Assembly (NCBI GenBank): GCA_037968895.1
Contig: JBBKWJ010000142.1
Coordinates: 1 to 44,755 of the forward strand
DNA from: JBBKWJ01 sp037968895
GTDB taxonomy: Bacteria > Actinomycetota > Acidimicrobiia > Acidimicrobiales > SZUA-35
Reading direction: 5' to 3'
Length of the DNA stretch: 44,755 nucleotides
A program made the position numbers and the translations under genes. A model generated the notes under the pieces. It was not told the DNA's origin and did not search any database. It saw nothing but the letters and a program-made list of their open reading frames with translations. Positions within the stretch are counted from its first letter, which is position 1. Every line of letters begins with the position of its first letter. Shown here in pieces: positions 30,836 to 39,459 of the stretch.

Positions 30836-32392
30836 ATGAGCATCACTTCGCGGTCACAGGCCGAGCGCGCACTATTCGTCGACAACTATCAGTTGACGAT
30901 GGCCCAGCTCTATTTTCGGATGGGGATCCACGAACGGCCAACCCAGTTCGAGCACTTCACCAGGGGCAATCCAAACTACGGCACTCACCAAGCCGGGTAC
31001 TGCGTATCCGCAGGCCTCGAGTGGCTTCTTGACTGGATGGAAGAGGCGGCCTTCACCAAAGACGACATCGCGTCGCTTCGTTCCCAGCGGACGTCGACCG
31101 GCGGCCAACTCTTCGACAACAACTTCCTTGCCTGGCTCGAGCAAAACGGAAACTACGAGTCGCTCACCATCAGGGCCGTTCCCGAAGGACGTGTAGTTCA
31201 TCCAAACGTGCCGCTCACCATCGTGCAGGGTCCCCTCGCAATGGCGCAGATTCTGGAGACATCGCTTCTCAACCACTTGAATTTTCAGACCCTTATTGCC
31301 ACCAAGGCCAGTCGCGTCGTCGAAGCAGCGCGTAGCCGACCCGTTCTTGAATTCGGTCTGCGTCGTTCGCCGGAACGCGGTGCATCGGCCGCAACACGGG
31401 CTGCATTTATTGGTGGTGCAAACTTCTCGTCGAATACCGGCATGTCACAGCTCCTCGATATTCCGCCAAAGGGCACACATGCCCACTCACTGATCCAAGT
31501 CTTTATGGCCCTCGGCATGGGAGAGATCGGCGCCTTCCGTGCGTACGCCGACGAATACCCAGACGACTGCGTGCTTCTCGTTGACACGATCGACACGCTC
31601 AATAGTGGTGTGCCAAACGCGATCACGGTGTTCAAGGAGCTGAAGAAGAAGGGTCACAAGCCAAACGGCATTCGGCTCGATTCTGGCGACCTCGCCTACC
31701 TCTCGATCCAGAGCGCGGTGCAGCTAAACGACGCAGGCTTTGACGACGTCGGCATCGTTCTCTCTAGCGGACTCGACGAGTTGCTCATCCTCCAGATCCT
31801 CGCGCAGATCGACCAAGAAGCGCCCCGGTATGGCATCGACCCCGTCCGCCTCGTGAACCGCCTCTCGTTTGGCGTCGGGTCAAAACTCACATCGTCAAAA
31901 GGCCAGCCATATCTCGATGGCGTCTACAAGATGGTTGCGATCCAAGACGACGGGGCCTGGATCCCGGCGATCAAGATCAGCGAAAGCACGGCCAAACAAC
32001 AGAACCCGGGCGAGAAAGATGTTGTCCGGCTCTACGACAACCGAGGCCGAGCAACTGCCGACGTACTTGCCGTCGCAGGAGAAGACCTCGACGTCGACTC
32101 GCTCTCCTTGCACCACCACACTCAGCACATCGTGGCTCGAACCCTCACGCGCAACGAGATCTCCGGCCGTGAATCAATCCTCAACGACGTATACGTCGAG
32201 GGTGACCGGGTCTGCGGTCGGCCGACAATCGATGAGATCCGAGCTCGACGCGTCGCCGATCTTGACTTACTTGACCCCGGTGTCAGAAGGCTCGTCAATC
32301 CGCACACTTATCACGTGTCGCTGACGACCAAGCTCTGGGAGCTGAAGCAACGCCTCATTCGCGAAGCACAAGATCGCCCACCGAGCCCCTAG
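30836..32392 (+). CDS. pncB: Nicotinate phosphoribosyltransferase
   Basis: A 518-residue enzyme that makes nicotinate mononucleotide from nicotinate and phosphoribosyl pyrophosphate. The start (FVDNYQLTMAQLYFRMG) is the family signature. EFGLRRSPERGA supplies the substrate-contacting Arg and the autophosphorylation-site region lies nearby; GIRLDSGDLAYLS is the phosphate-binding strand. The long frame open from 30560 is not used, since the ATG at 30836 has AGGAG just upstream and begins the conserved sequence. It forms a divergent pair with pncA. The length is somewhat above the usual 400-490 and includes a C-terminal extension from about 440. Confidence 0.92.
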   Translation: MSITSRSQAERALFVDNYQLTMAQLYFRMGIHERPTQFEHFTRGNPNYGTHQAGYCVSAGLEWLLDWMEEAAFTKDDIASLRSQRTSTGGQLFDNNFLAWLEQNGNYESLTIRAVPEGRVVHPNVPLTIVQGPLAMAQILETSLLNHLNFQTLIATKASRVVEAARSRPVLEFGLRRSPERGASAATRAAFIGGANFSSNTGMSQLLDIPPKGTHAHSLIQVFMALGMGEIGAFRAYADEYPDDCVLLVDTIDTLNSGVPNAITVFKELKKKGHKPNGIRLDSGDLAYLSIQSAVQLNDAGFDDVGIVLSSGLDELLILQILAQIDQEAPRYGIDPVRLVNRLSFGVGSKLTSSKGQPYLDGVYKMVAIQDDGAWIPAIKISESTAKQQNPGEKDVVRLYDNRGRATADVLAVAGEDLDVDSLSLHHHTQHIVARTLTRNEISGRESILNDVYVEGDRVCGRPTIDEIRARRVADLDLLDPGVRRLVNPHTYHVSLTTKLWELKQRLIREAQDRPPSP

Positions 32393-32410
32393 GGCCAACT
32401 GAACCGGCGA

Positions 32411-33562
32411 CTAGAGATTACCCGAGCTCACTGATGTTTTGATGACGGGTCGAACTGAACGTCGCCCAGGCATTGCCGTTGGCGAGATCAGCGGATCAAA
32501 CCGTGCGATTCCACCACCGTTTCGCTTCGCCTCGTACATCGCAATGTCTGCGTGGTGCAGGAGGCCAGCAGTATGGCAATCACTCGCACGCGCCAGTCCG
32601 ACGCTCACTCGGACTGGAATAACAATTTCATCAAGAATTGCATCGCGGTGTAGCGACTCGATCGTGTGTTCAGCCAGTCGATCGAGATCGGCCATCGTTA
32701 TCCCGAGACACAAGACGGCGAACTCGTCGCCGCCAAGCCTGGCAACAACTGGAGCGCTGCAATTCAATTGCGCTCCATGGTCTGCTATCACCGCAATAAG
32801 TCGTGACGCGATCTCGGTGAGCATCAGATCTCCGTAGCGATGTCCGTAGTCGTCGTTCACGGCTTTGAAACCATCGAGGTCGAGCAGCATCAGCCCAGCT
32901 GTCTGTCGTGTGCCCGAGAGTTCGTCGAGACGCTCAATCAGCGCCCTTCGGTTTGATAGACCAGTGAGTGAATCATGGCTTGCAAGCCAATTAGCATCGG
33001 CGGCGCTTTGCGTCGCGACGATTTGAAGATCCCTCATTTCGGCATACGCCCGTTCGGCGCTTACGACGGAACTGCCCCGCTTGGTTACCGCATGAACCGT
33101 CAAAATGGTCGCAATCAATAGGAGTGGCGCAGCCCCTACTGGACGGAGAAGGAGTGCAGTAAAGCTGAATCCACCAAGACCGAGTCCGGCGACTGCATAG
33201 AGCCAGCGCCGCGTGAGGAAGCCAACGTTGACACCGACCGAATACACCGCGATGACGAGGGCGGGGGCCCAACCAGCGGGCATCAAGAGTGACGCAATAA
33301 TCTTCAACGTAAAGTCGAAGACGAGCAGTACGCCAAGCGAGTCAGACGGTGATTCGAAGCGATCACGAACGGCCAAGGTCGATGCGATCTGGGCAACGAT
33401 GTAACCGATCGCGAAATGAAAACGATAAGGGCCAAGTGGTTCGACGACCATGATCGCAGCAGCGACGACAAACGTCGTGATGAGGCGCTCTCGGTAGAAA
33501 CCACCCTCTTGCACAGGGTTCGCAAAGTGTTGCGACCCTGTTTGAATACTGCCCGGTTCCAT
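32411..33562 (-). CDS. Membrane-bound GGDEF diguanylate cyclase
   Basis: A 383-residue protein with about five or six transmembrane helices in the first 170 residues and a C-terminal GGDEF domain. The active-site loop reads ARLGGDEFAVL, complete, and SHDSLTGLSNRRALIERL is the standard domain start, so it should synthesise cyclic di-GMP. The membrane part has no named sensor domain (not MHYT or MASE that I can identify). There is no EAL domain in the window. It lies convergent to pncB with 18 bases between the stops, and is divergent from the acyl-CoA dehydrogenase. Confidence 0.88.
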   Translation of the reverse strand: MEPGSIQTGSQHFANPVQEGGFYRERLITTFVVAAAIMVVEPLGPYRFHFAIGYIVAQIASTLAVRDRFESPSDSLGVLLVFDFTLKIIASLLMPAGWAPALVIAVYSVGVNVGFLTRRWLYAVAGLGLGGFSFTALLLRPVGAAPLLLIATILTVHAVTKRGSSVVSAERAYAEMRDLQIVATQSAADANWLASHDSLTGLSNRRALIERLDELSGTRQTAGLMLLDLDGFKAVNDDYGHRYGDLMLTEIASRLIAVIADHGAQLNCSAPVVARLGGDEFAVLCLGITMADLDRLAEHTIESLHRDAILDEIVIPVRVSVGLARASDCHTAGLLHHADIAMYEAKRNGGGIARFDPLISPTAMPGRRSVRPVIKTSVSSGNL

Positions 33563-33696
33563 TTAAGAGTTATCGGGTCATCGAAATTGAGCCTTGATAG
33601 GTACGACGGCCCACTGGAACCGGGGCCCCGAGTTCGCTCACGCTGGCAAAGGTGAGCTAGAGCATTAGCACCAGACCAGAGCGCAAAGGACCCCGT

Positions 33697-34971
33697 ATGG
33701 ACTTCGACATTCCGCCAGAGATCGTGTCGTACCTCGAAGAGCTCGACTCGTTCATCGACGAAGTCATCGTCCCGCTCGAACAGGCTGAGGACAATATTCG
33801 CTTCTTCGACCACCGCCGGGAGGACGCTCGAACAGACTGGGATCGTCAGGGTCTGCCAAATGAAGAGTGGGAACAGCTCCTTCACAAAGCGAAGCGCCTA
33901 GCTGATGCCGCTGGTCATTATCGCTACCCGCTGCCTGCAGAATTCGGAGGCAAAGACGGAACGAATCTCGGTATGGCAATCATCCGCGAACACTTTGCGA
34001 AACGAGGACTCGGTCTTCACAACGATCTCCAGAACGAACACTCGATTGTCGGCAACAATGTTGGCGTCCTTCTCATGCTTCGCTACGGCACGCCCCAGCA
34101 GATCGAAGAGTGGACCGACGATTTGCTCGAAGGTCGACGCGGCTTTGCGTTCGGCATCACCGAACCAGCGCACGGCTCAGACGCAACCCACATGGAAACA
34201 ACGGCATACCGAGATGGCGACGAGTGGGTCATCAACGGCGAGAAGACCTGGAATACGGGAATCCACAAAGCCGAGTCTGATCTGATATTTGCCCGAACCT
34301 CGGGCGGCGCTGGCGACGGTGACGGCATCACGTGTTTTCTTGTCCCCACCGCCAGTACCGGCTTCAAGATTGAGGAGTACCTATGGACGTTCAACATGCC
34401 GACCGATCACGCCCGTATTTCTCTAAAGGACGTCAGGGTTCCCGATAGCGCAGTCTTCGGGGGTGAAGGCAGAGGGCTACAGGTCGTACAACACTTCTTC
34501 AACGAAAACAGAATTCGCCAGGCCGCGTCGTCGCTCGGAGCGGCACAGTTCTGTGTGGATCGCTCAATCGAATATGCCAAGGAGCGAGCGCCGTTCGGCA
34601 AGCCGCTTGCGACGAACCAAGGAATCCAGTTCCCGCTCGTAGAGCTCGCGACCCAGTGCGAAATGCTCCGTACGCTCATTCACAAGACTGCGTGGCTCAT
34701 GGATCGCGACGGCGGCTTCACCGTCTCTGACAAAGTTTCGATGTGTAACTACTGGGCGAACCGACTCGTGTGCGAGGCTGCCGATCAAGCAATGCAAGTC
34801 CATGGTGGACTCGGGTATTCACGGCACGAGCCGTTCGAACACATTTACCGCCACCATCGCCGGTATCGAATCACCGAAGGGGCCGAAGAGATCCAGAAGC
34901 GCCGTGTTGCCGGCTACCTGTTTGGGTTTATGAACCAACGCGCACCAAAGGGTGTCACTTCCGATTCCTAG
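33697..34971 (+). CDS. Acyl-CoA dehydrogenase
   Basis: A 424-residue flavoprotein with the acyl-CoA dehydrogenase fold. Visible are FGITEPAHGSDATHMET in the middle beta domain (FAD/substrate contact), the RAPFGKPLATNQGIQF helix and the C-terminal QVHGGLGYSRHEPFEHIYR followed by ITEGAEEIQ, both family signatures. It would oxidise the alpha-beta bond of an acyl-CoA. The N-terminal LEELDSFIDEVIVPLEQ and length fit the FadE-like group common in actinobacteria. Its end overlaps the convergent oxygenase gene by 17 bases. The substrate chain length is not evident. Confidence 0.9.
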   Translation: MDFDIPPEIVSYLEELDSFIDEVIVPLEQAEDNIRFFDHRREDARTDWDRQGLPNEEWEQLLHKAKRLADAAGHYRYPLPAEFGGKDGTNLGMAIIREHFAKRGLGLHNDLQNEHSIVGNNVGVLLMLRYGTPQQIEEWTDDLLEGRRGFAFGITEPAHGSDATHMETTAYRDGDEWVINGEKTWNTGIHKAESDLIFARTSGGAGDGDGITCFLVPTASTGFKIEEYLWTFNMPTDHARISLKDVRVPDSAVFGGEGRGLQVVQHFFNENRIRQAASSLGAAQFCVDRSIEYAKERAPFGKPLATNQGIQFPLVELATQCEMLRTLIHKTAWLMDRDGGFTVSDKVSMCNYWANRLVCEAADQAMQVHGGLGYSRHEPFEHIYRHHRRYRITEGAEEIQKRRVAGYLFGFMNQRAPKGVTSDS

Positions 34972-35956
34972 TCTGCGCTTCGGTGAACAGTTCGGGGAAA
35001 ACGTGCGACACCTTCGAAGTGAGGTAGTCGCCATAGGTCCCTTCCCAGAGGAGGGGATTCGCGGCGTCCCATCGACCCTCGTCGGCTGCGGGCGGGGATC
35101 CGTCGAGAGGCAGCACTGGCACCGTTGCATCCCATGATGGGTCGAGGAAGAGAGGGAACGAGTACCGCTCGAGGTCTGTCTCATTTCTGACCCGATGGAG
35201 CGTCGACAGATACCGGCCCTCGGTAAGCCGGTCGAGCATGTCGCCAATGTTGCACACAATCACATTTGGCTCTGGAGGAACATCGATCCACCCTGATGAT
35301 GTCTTCACCTGTAGGCCACCAACGGCGTCCTGGGCCAGGAGGGTGAGCAGGCCGTAGTCGGTGTGGGCGGCAACGCCCCAGCCGCTCGCGTCGCCGGGCG
35401 GGTAGTGAAAGATCCGGAACAAGATCGTTGGGTCCTGAGCAAGCTGTTTGTCAAACCAGTCTGGCTCGAGTCCGAGCCCAAGACTGATCCCTCGCAAGAC
35501 TGCCCTTCCGACAAGGGTCATCTGCTCGATCCAGTTGAGAACGAGCGGCTTGAGGTCAGCCGGACTATCAGGAAACAGATTCTGCCCATGAAGCGGCCGA
35601 CCGTCGCGCACGGCCGGATGATCGACGCCATGCTCTTGACCGAAATAGAGCCCCTCCTTACGATCGGGCTCTCCCGAGGTCAGCTCGCCACCAACGGGGA
35701 ACCAGCCGCGCCATGCTGCTCCGGCCTTAGGCATCGAGATTTCAGCCTTGGTTGCCTCGGGCTGACCGAAGAATTCATCGGCCGCTGACATGAGTTCGTC
35801 GACGAGGGTCGGAGCGATGCCGTGGCCAATGATTCGAAAGAAGCCAACGTTGCGGCACGCCTGATCAATCGCCTGGCCAACGCGCCGACTTTCAAGAGAT
35901 GTCGGGTCGGCCAAGAGCGGCCCGACGTCAATCAGTGCGAGCGACTCGGTGGCCAT
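34955..35956 (-). CDS. 2-oxoglutarate/Fe(II)-dependent oxygenase (isopenicillin-N-synthase family)
   Basis: A 333-residue non-haem iron oxygenase. The iron triad is His198 and Asp200 in HTDYGLLTLL, and His254 in STLHRVRN. The RYS motif at 264-266 supplies the carboxylate-binding Arg and Ser of 2-oxoglutarate. The N-terminus (FFRIIGHGIAPTLVDELM) is the DIOX_N domain typical of the family. Substrates in this group vary widely (hydroxylation, ring closure, ethylene-type chemistry), so no specific role is given. It is divergent from the csoR/cstR-like gene; the operator at 35994 lies between them, only about 38 bases from its start, so this gene could also be under that repressor. Confidence 0.87.
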   Translation of the reverse strand: MATESLALIDVGPLLADPTSLESRRVGQAIDQACRNVGFFRIIGHGIAPTLVDELMSAADEFFGQPEATKAEISMPKAGAAWRGWFPVGGELTSGEPDRKEGLYFGQEHGVDHPAVRDGRPLHGQNLFPDSPADLKPLVLNWIEQMTLVGRAVLRGISLGLGLEPDWFDKQLAQDPTILFRIFHYPPGDASGWGVAAHTDYGLLTLLAQDAVGGLQVKTSSGWIDVPPEPNVIVCNIGDMLDRLTEGRYLSTLHRVRNETDLERYSFPLFLDPSWDATVPVLPLDGSPPAADEGRWDAANPLLWEGTYGDYLTSKVSHVFPELFTEAQTRNRK

Positions 35957-35993
35957 GCGACAACGTTACTCTACCTAACAACAGGAGGCGTCT

Positions 35994-36011
35994 GATACCC
36001 CGGTGGGTATC
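35994..36011. promoter_or_regulatory. CsoR/CstR-type operator upstream of the repressor gene
   Basis: GATACCC (35994-36000), CGGT spacer, GGGTATC (36005-36011) is a perfect 7-bp inverted repeat. GC-rich cores flanked by TA steps (ATACCCC/GGGGTAT) are known operators of CsoR-family repressors. It ends 8 bases before the repressor ATG at 36020. TATCGT at 36008-36013 could be a -10 box of a leaderless message, overlapping the operator, so autorepression is likely. Confidence 0.7.
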
Positions 36012-36019
36012 GTACCGGG

Positions 36020-36277
36020 ATGCGCTTTCCCGAAGAGGTTGACAATGATGTGTTGCTCCGGCTTCGTCGCCTGGAGGGACAGGTGCGTGGTATTCAGCGA
36101 CTCGTCGACGAAGGCGCAGAGTGTAGAGACGTCGTGACTCAACTTGCAGCAGCCAAGGGTGCGCTCGACCGCATCGGCTTCAAACTCTTCGCCGCCGCAA
36201 TGAAGCAGTGCGCTCTCGAAAGCGACGGCGAACCAAATACTGAAGAACTCGAGAAGCTCTTTCTTAAGTTGGCGTAG
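36020..36277 (+). CDS. CstR-like persulfide-sensing repressor (CsoR family)
   Basis: An 85-residue all-helical repressor of the CsoR/RcnR (DUF156) family. The start RLRRLEGQVRGIQRLV is the family signature. Cys35 and Cys64 are present, but the position equal to copper-binding His61 of CsoR is Ala60. Loss of that His with both Cys kept is the mark of CstR, which senses persulfide by forming a di- or trisulfide link. The genomic context agrees: it faces a rhodanese and a SulP transporter, both sulfur functions. It is convergent with the rhodanese gene, with about 20 bases between stops. I therefore favour sulfide/persulfide sensing over copper. No symbol is given because this is an inference from residues and context. 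Confidence 0.8.
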   Translation: MRFPEEVDNDVLLRLRRLEGQVRGIQRLVDEGAECRDVVTQLAAAKGALDRIGFKLFAAAMKQCALESDGEPNTEELEKLFLKLA

Positions 36278-36296
36278 CGACTCGCTCGACCCGGAT

Positions 36297-36587
36297 TCAG
36301 CCCTTGTAGGCGAGCATGCCGCCTTCAAGATTAGTTACTGAGGTGAAGCCGAGACCGACAAGAAACTCCGCCGCCTGGCCGCTTCGTCCACCTGATCGAC
36401 AAAGCAGCAGAATCGGAACGTTCTTGTCGAACTCACCCACTCGGCCAGGCAGGGTGCCGAGCGGTACGTTGATTGCGCCCGGGATGGTTCCTCCATCGAC
36501 CTCGTGCGGCTCACGAACATCGACAAGCACTGCGCCGTCGACCATCAGGTCGTTGTAGTCGTTAACTGGGAGCACGTTGTGTGTCAT
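36297..36587 (-). CDS. Single-domain rhodanese (thiosulfate/persulfide sulfurtransferase)
   Basis: A 96-residue rhodanese. The active-site loop is CRSGGRSG with the nucleophilic Cys63, and LVDVREPHEVDGGTIPGAINVP is the classic opening. It would carry sulfane sulfur as a Cys persulfide. It lies 33 bases after the SulP gene on the same strand, so the two form an operon. In known CstR systems, rhodanese-type sulfurtransferases are the regulated targets, which supports the regulator assignment. Confidence 0.9.
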   Translation of the reverse strand: MTHNVLPVNDYNDLMVDGAVLVDVREPHEVDGGTIPGAINVPLGTLPGRVGEFDKNVPILLLCRSGGRSGQAAEFLVGLGFTSVTNLEGGMLAYKG

Positions 36588-36620
36588 CGTTCTTCTTTCG
36601 TAGGTGTGGAGAGAGCACGA

Positions 36621-38363
36621 CTAGGCATGCGTTGGTTCTCCGTCGAGTTCAGTGATGCCAACCGCCCTTGGATCAAGGTCGCCGGCACCGGTTCTACGAA
36701 GACTATCGAGCGCCTCACTTGTCGATGCGTGGAGATTGGTTCCAAGCGCGTCCCAAAGGCCGGCCCGTTGTAGCACGTCGCGGACGGGGCCCTTGACCGA
36801 TGTCAGGTGAAAGTCGACGCCCGACTCACTGAACTCGTCGAGGACCTCGTGCAGCATGTCTGCTCCTGTCGCATCGAGATCGTTGATCCCAGAGGCATCC
36901 AGGATTAGACAACGTGGCGACTCTGGAAGCGAATTGGCGGCCTCAGTCAGAATTCGTTTCACATTGACAGCATTCACAAACGACAATGCTGCGTCGATCC
37001 GGATTACAGCGACGCCATCTGCTACCTCGACCTCGGGGAAGCGGGCGACGTTTCGGAACGTCGTCGTACCCGGAATTCGCCCGAGAGTCGCGACGTGAGG
37101 CTTCGACATCCGAGCGAAGACAACGAGCATCGACGCAACAACCGCGACCAGAATGCCGAGTTCAATTCCGAGTACCAGCGTGGCCCCGAATGCCACGCCA
37201 AGACCGATCAAGTCGCTCTTCTTCACCGCCGCGATGTGGCGCATTTCCTTCACATCGAACAGTCCAACTACCGCCACGATGATGATCGCCCCTAGTGCTG
37301 CGTTTGGCAGAGAGCGAAAGAGCGGGGTGAGGAACAGAATTGTCAGAAGCACGATGCCCGCCGTTATTAGCGATGCCAGTGGGGTTCGTGCACCAGCGGT
37401 GTCATTCACCGCCGTTCTCGAGAAGCCTCCTGTCACTGGGAAGCCACCGAAGAAACCGGCACCGATGTTCGCGGCCCCAAGGCCAATGAGTTCGGCGTTC
37501 GGCTCAACCGAATAACGATGACGCCTGGCGTAGACCTTGGCCACGGCGATTGATTCCATGAACCCAACCAAGGTGATCACCAACGCGGTTGGAAGCAGAG
37601 ACCCAACGAGCGATCCGTCGAACGATGGCAGGCCGAAGACTGGCAAAGAATCTGGAATATCACCGACAACCTTGACGCCGCGACTTTCCAAGTCAAATAG
37701 GTTCACCGCCAAGATCGCCAACACGACCACAACCAAGGCGCCAGGAACCTTCTTTGCAAACCTCTTCAGCACAAGCAGAAGGACTATCGAGCTAAGCCCG
37801 ATGGCAAGTGTCGTGCCGTTGGTATCGCCGGAATTGGCCGCGACCTCGCGGACCGTGTCATAGAAGTGTTCAGTGCTTTCGATCTTGATTCCGAGGATGT
37901 GCTTCACCTGACTGAAGCCGATGATGATTGCGGCCGCCGCAGTGAAACCAACGAGCACCGAATGAGAAAGGAAGTTGACGACAAACCCGAGACGACCGAT
38001 GCCGAGAACGATGTGAAGGAGTCCGACGAGCAAGGCGAGCGTCGCTGCGGCTTCGAGATACGCCGTCGTACCTTGTGTAACAATCGCACCAAGTGCGCTG
38101 GCGGTCAGCAACGAGACAATGGCTACCGGGCCAACGGCAAGTTGACGCGAGGTGCCAAACAGCGCGTACAGAATGACTGGGATAGTCGAGGCGTACAGGC
38201 CGACTTCTGGGGGCAACCCCGCGAGCAATGCGTAAGCCATACCTTGCGGGACCAGCATCGCGCCGATGGTGACACCTGCGGCGAGATCGCTTCGCAAGTC
38301 GTTCGCTGCGTTGTAGTTGCGTCCCCACGACAAGATGGGAAGCACGGATTGCAGGCGGCTCAT
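36621..38363 (-). CDS. SulP family anion transporter with STAS domain
   Basis: A 580-residue transporter with about 10-12 membrane helices and a C-terminal STAS domain. The early AAGVTIGAMLVPQGMAYALLAG is the SulP signature, and CLILDASGINDLDATGADML marks the STAS domain with its conserved Asp/Ser region. SulP proteins move sulfate, bicarbonate or other anions. The ATG at 38363 (GGAG just upstream) is preferred over an in-frame TTG at 38456, which lies inside the -35 box. Driven by the promoter at 38428-38456 and next to the operator at 38458, followed by the rhodanese gene. SulP next to a CstR-type system suggests export or import of a sulfur oxyanion. Confidence 0.88.
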   Translation of the reverse strand: MSRLQSVLPILSWGRNYNAANDLRSDLAAGVTIGAMLVPQGMAYALLAGLPPEVGLYASTIPVILYALFGTSRQLAVGPVAIVSLLTASALGAIVTQGTTAYLEAAATLALLVGLLHIVLGIGRLGFVVNFLSHSVLVGFTAAAAIIIGFSQVKHILGIKIESTEHFYDTVREVAANSGDTNGTTLAIGLSSIVLLLVLKRFAKKVPGALVVVVLAILAVNLFDLESRGVKVVGDIPDSLPVFGLPSFDGSLVGSLLPTALVITLVGFMESIAVAKVYARRHRYSVEPNAELIGLGAANIGAGFFGGFPVTGGFSRTAVNDTAGARTPLASLITAGIVLLTILFLTPLFRSLPNAALGAIIIVAVVGLFDVKEMRHIAAVKKSDLIGLGVAFGATLVLGIELGILVAVVASMLVVFARMSKPHVATLGRIPGTTTFRNVARFPEVEVADGVAVIRIDAALSFVNAVNVKRILTEAANSLPESPRCLILDASGINDLDATGADMLHEVLDEFSESGVDFHLTSVKGPVRDVLQRAGLWDALGTNLHASTSEALDSLRRTGAGDLDPRAVGITELDGEPTHA

Positions 38364-38427
38364 AGTTACTCCAGTGCTGAGTGCATCACAGAATTGCCCT
38401 TTCAGACACTCCTTGTGTAATTGAACG

Positions 38428-38456
38428 AATATACGGACAATTACCAATAACGTCAA
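38428..38456 (-). promoter_or_regulatory. Sigma-70-type promoter of the SulP-rhodanese operon
   Basis: Read on the minus strand, TTGACG (38456-38451) and TATATT (38433-38428) are separated by exactly 17 bases, close to the ideal -35/-10 pair. Transcription would begin about 60 bases before the SulP ATG, giving a leader with GGAG. The palindromic operator at 38458-38471 touches the -35 box. Confidence 0.75.
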
Positions 38457-38457
38457 G

Positions 38458-38471
38458 TACCCCTAGGGGTA
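38458..38471. promoter_or_regulatory. CsoR/CstR-type operator of the SulP-rhodanese operon
   Basis: TACCCCTAGGGGTA is a perfect 14-bp palindrome, the same TACCC/GGGTA half-sites as the operator at 35994-36011. It lies one base upstream of the -35 box of the SulP promoter and 11 bases beyond the rhomboid stop codon. A repressor bound here would block RNA polymerase. Confidence 0.75.
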
Positions 38472-38482
38472 TGTGACCAATG

Positions 38483-39328
38483 TCAAATGCCGCCGCTGAT
38501 CGGCGACGCTGCGCCATAGAGAGCCAAACCAAGCATCACCACTCCAAGCACCACGTACGCCGCGTATTCTGCCACATGATTCTTCGACCGCTCCTGAGCG
38601 AAACGCTGAGCTATAAAGCCCGCCATGAAACCAGCAACGATACCCCCAAGGTGGCCCCAGAATGAGATCCGCGGAATGAGAAGTGGGAGCGCAAGGTTGA
38701 TCGCAATCACCGACAACATCGGAATCTGGTTGAGTGGGCGCCCACTGGCAACAAATGCACCGGCAATAGCGCCAGCAAGGCCAAGCAGAGCACCGGATGC
38801 CCCAAGTGTCGCCTGCCCCCAATCAAAGAACAGCACGGCAGCCGAACCACCAAGCAGTGAGATTGTGTAGATAGCCACAAATCGGACCTGCCCGAAAAGC
38901 TGCGCAACGATCGGCCCAAGCACGTAAAGCCCGTACATGTTCATGCCAAGGTGAAAGATGCTGCCGTGCAAGAAGGCCGACGTGACGATGCGGTAGTACT
39001 CGTGGGAGATGTCGACGGCAGGGCCCCAGAGATAGCCATCGGTGGCAATACCGCCGTCGATCCCACCACCGACACCAGTGGCGAGCTCGAGAACGAAAAT
39101 GATGACGTTGATCGCGATCAAGGCGTTCACCACGAGCGCGGCGCGACTACGCGAGTTCGGGATGCCCCGCTGCACCCGCTGACTACCAGTCTTCGCGCAC
39201 TCCGGGCAGTGGAACCCGACCGAGGCCGATTGCATACATTCTGAGCAAACTGGCCGATCGCACCGTTGGCAACCAACAGCGGCAGGACGATCAGGGTGTC
39301 GGTAACAGCGGTCAGCCGGAGAGATCAT
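38483..39328 (-). CDS. Rhomboid intramembrane serine protease with N-terminal zinc-finger-like domain
   Basis: A 281-residue membrane protease. Residues 1-50 hold a B-box/zinc-ribbon-like cluster: Cys8, His11, Cys20, Cys23, Cys28, Cys31, His40, Cys41 and Cys44. Six helices follow. The catalytic dyad is Ser178 in LGASGALLG and His226 in FWGHLGG, with the helix-2 HxxxN element at His126 and Asn130. This zinc-finger plus rhomboid layout is widespread in actinobacteria. The substrate is not predictable. It is divergent from the betaine transporter operon, with 211 bases between that contain the hairpin at 39366. Confidence 0.9.
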   Translation of the reverse strand: MISPADRCYRHPDRPAAVGCQRCDRPVCSECMQSASVGFHCPECAKTGSQRVQRGIPNSRSRAALVVNALIAINVIIFVLELATGVGGGIDGGIATDGYLWGPAVDISHEYYRIVTSAFLHGSIFHLGMNMYGLYVLGPIVAQLFGQVRFVAIYTISLLGGSAAVLFFDWGQATLGASGALLGLAGAIAGAFVASGRPLNQIPMLSVIAINLALPLLIPRISFWGHLGGIVAGFMAGFIAQRFAQERSKNHVAEYAAYVVLGVVMLGLALYGAASPISGGI

Positions 39329-39365
39329 ACGGCGCAGAGCCTAGCCACCGTGCGGCGGCCACGGG

Positions 39366-39397
39366 GCGCGCCGTCGGAGGCGCGCGTTTCGCGTCCC
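39366..39397. other. GC-rich hairpin followed by TTTCGCGTCCC
   Basis: GCGCGCC (39366-39372) pairs with GGCGCGC (39379-39385) across a six-base loop, and TTTCGCGTCCC follows at 39387-39397. The same 11-mer follows the terminator hairpin at 44296. The hairpin lies between divergent genes, so a simple terminator role for a neighbour does not fit. Confidence 0.5.
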
Positions 39398-39459
39398 GCA
39401 TTGTGGAACGTCCACTCCGGTGGCTGATGCCGACCGCCGGTGTTACTATTGTCACGCTC

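Noticed and set aside
36020..36277. Copper-sensing CsoR
   Set aside because: The His of the copper site is Ala60, no copper ATPase or chaperone is nearby, and the neighbours are sulfur genes.
37866..38420. A 184-codon plus-strand frame opposite SulP
   Set aside because: It has no domain resemblance and covers the SulP N-terminus, start and promoter on the other strand.
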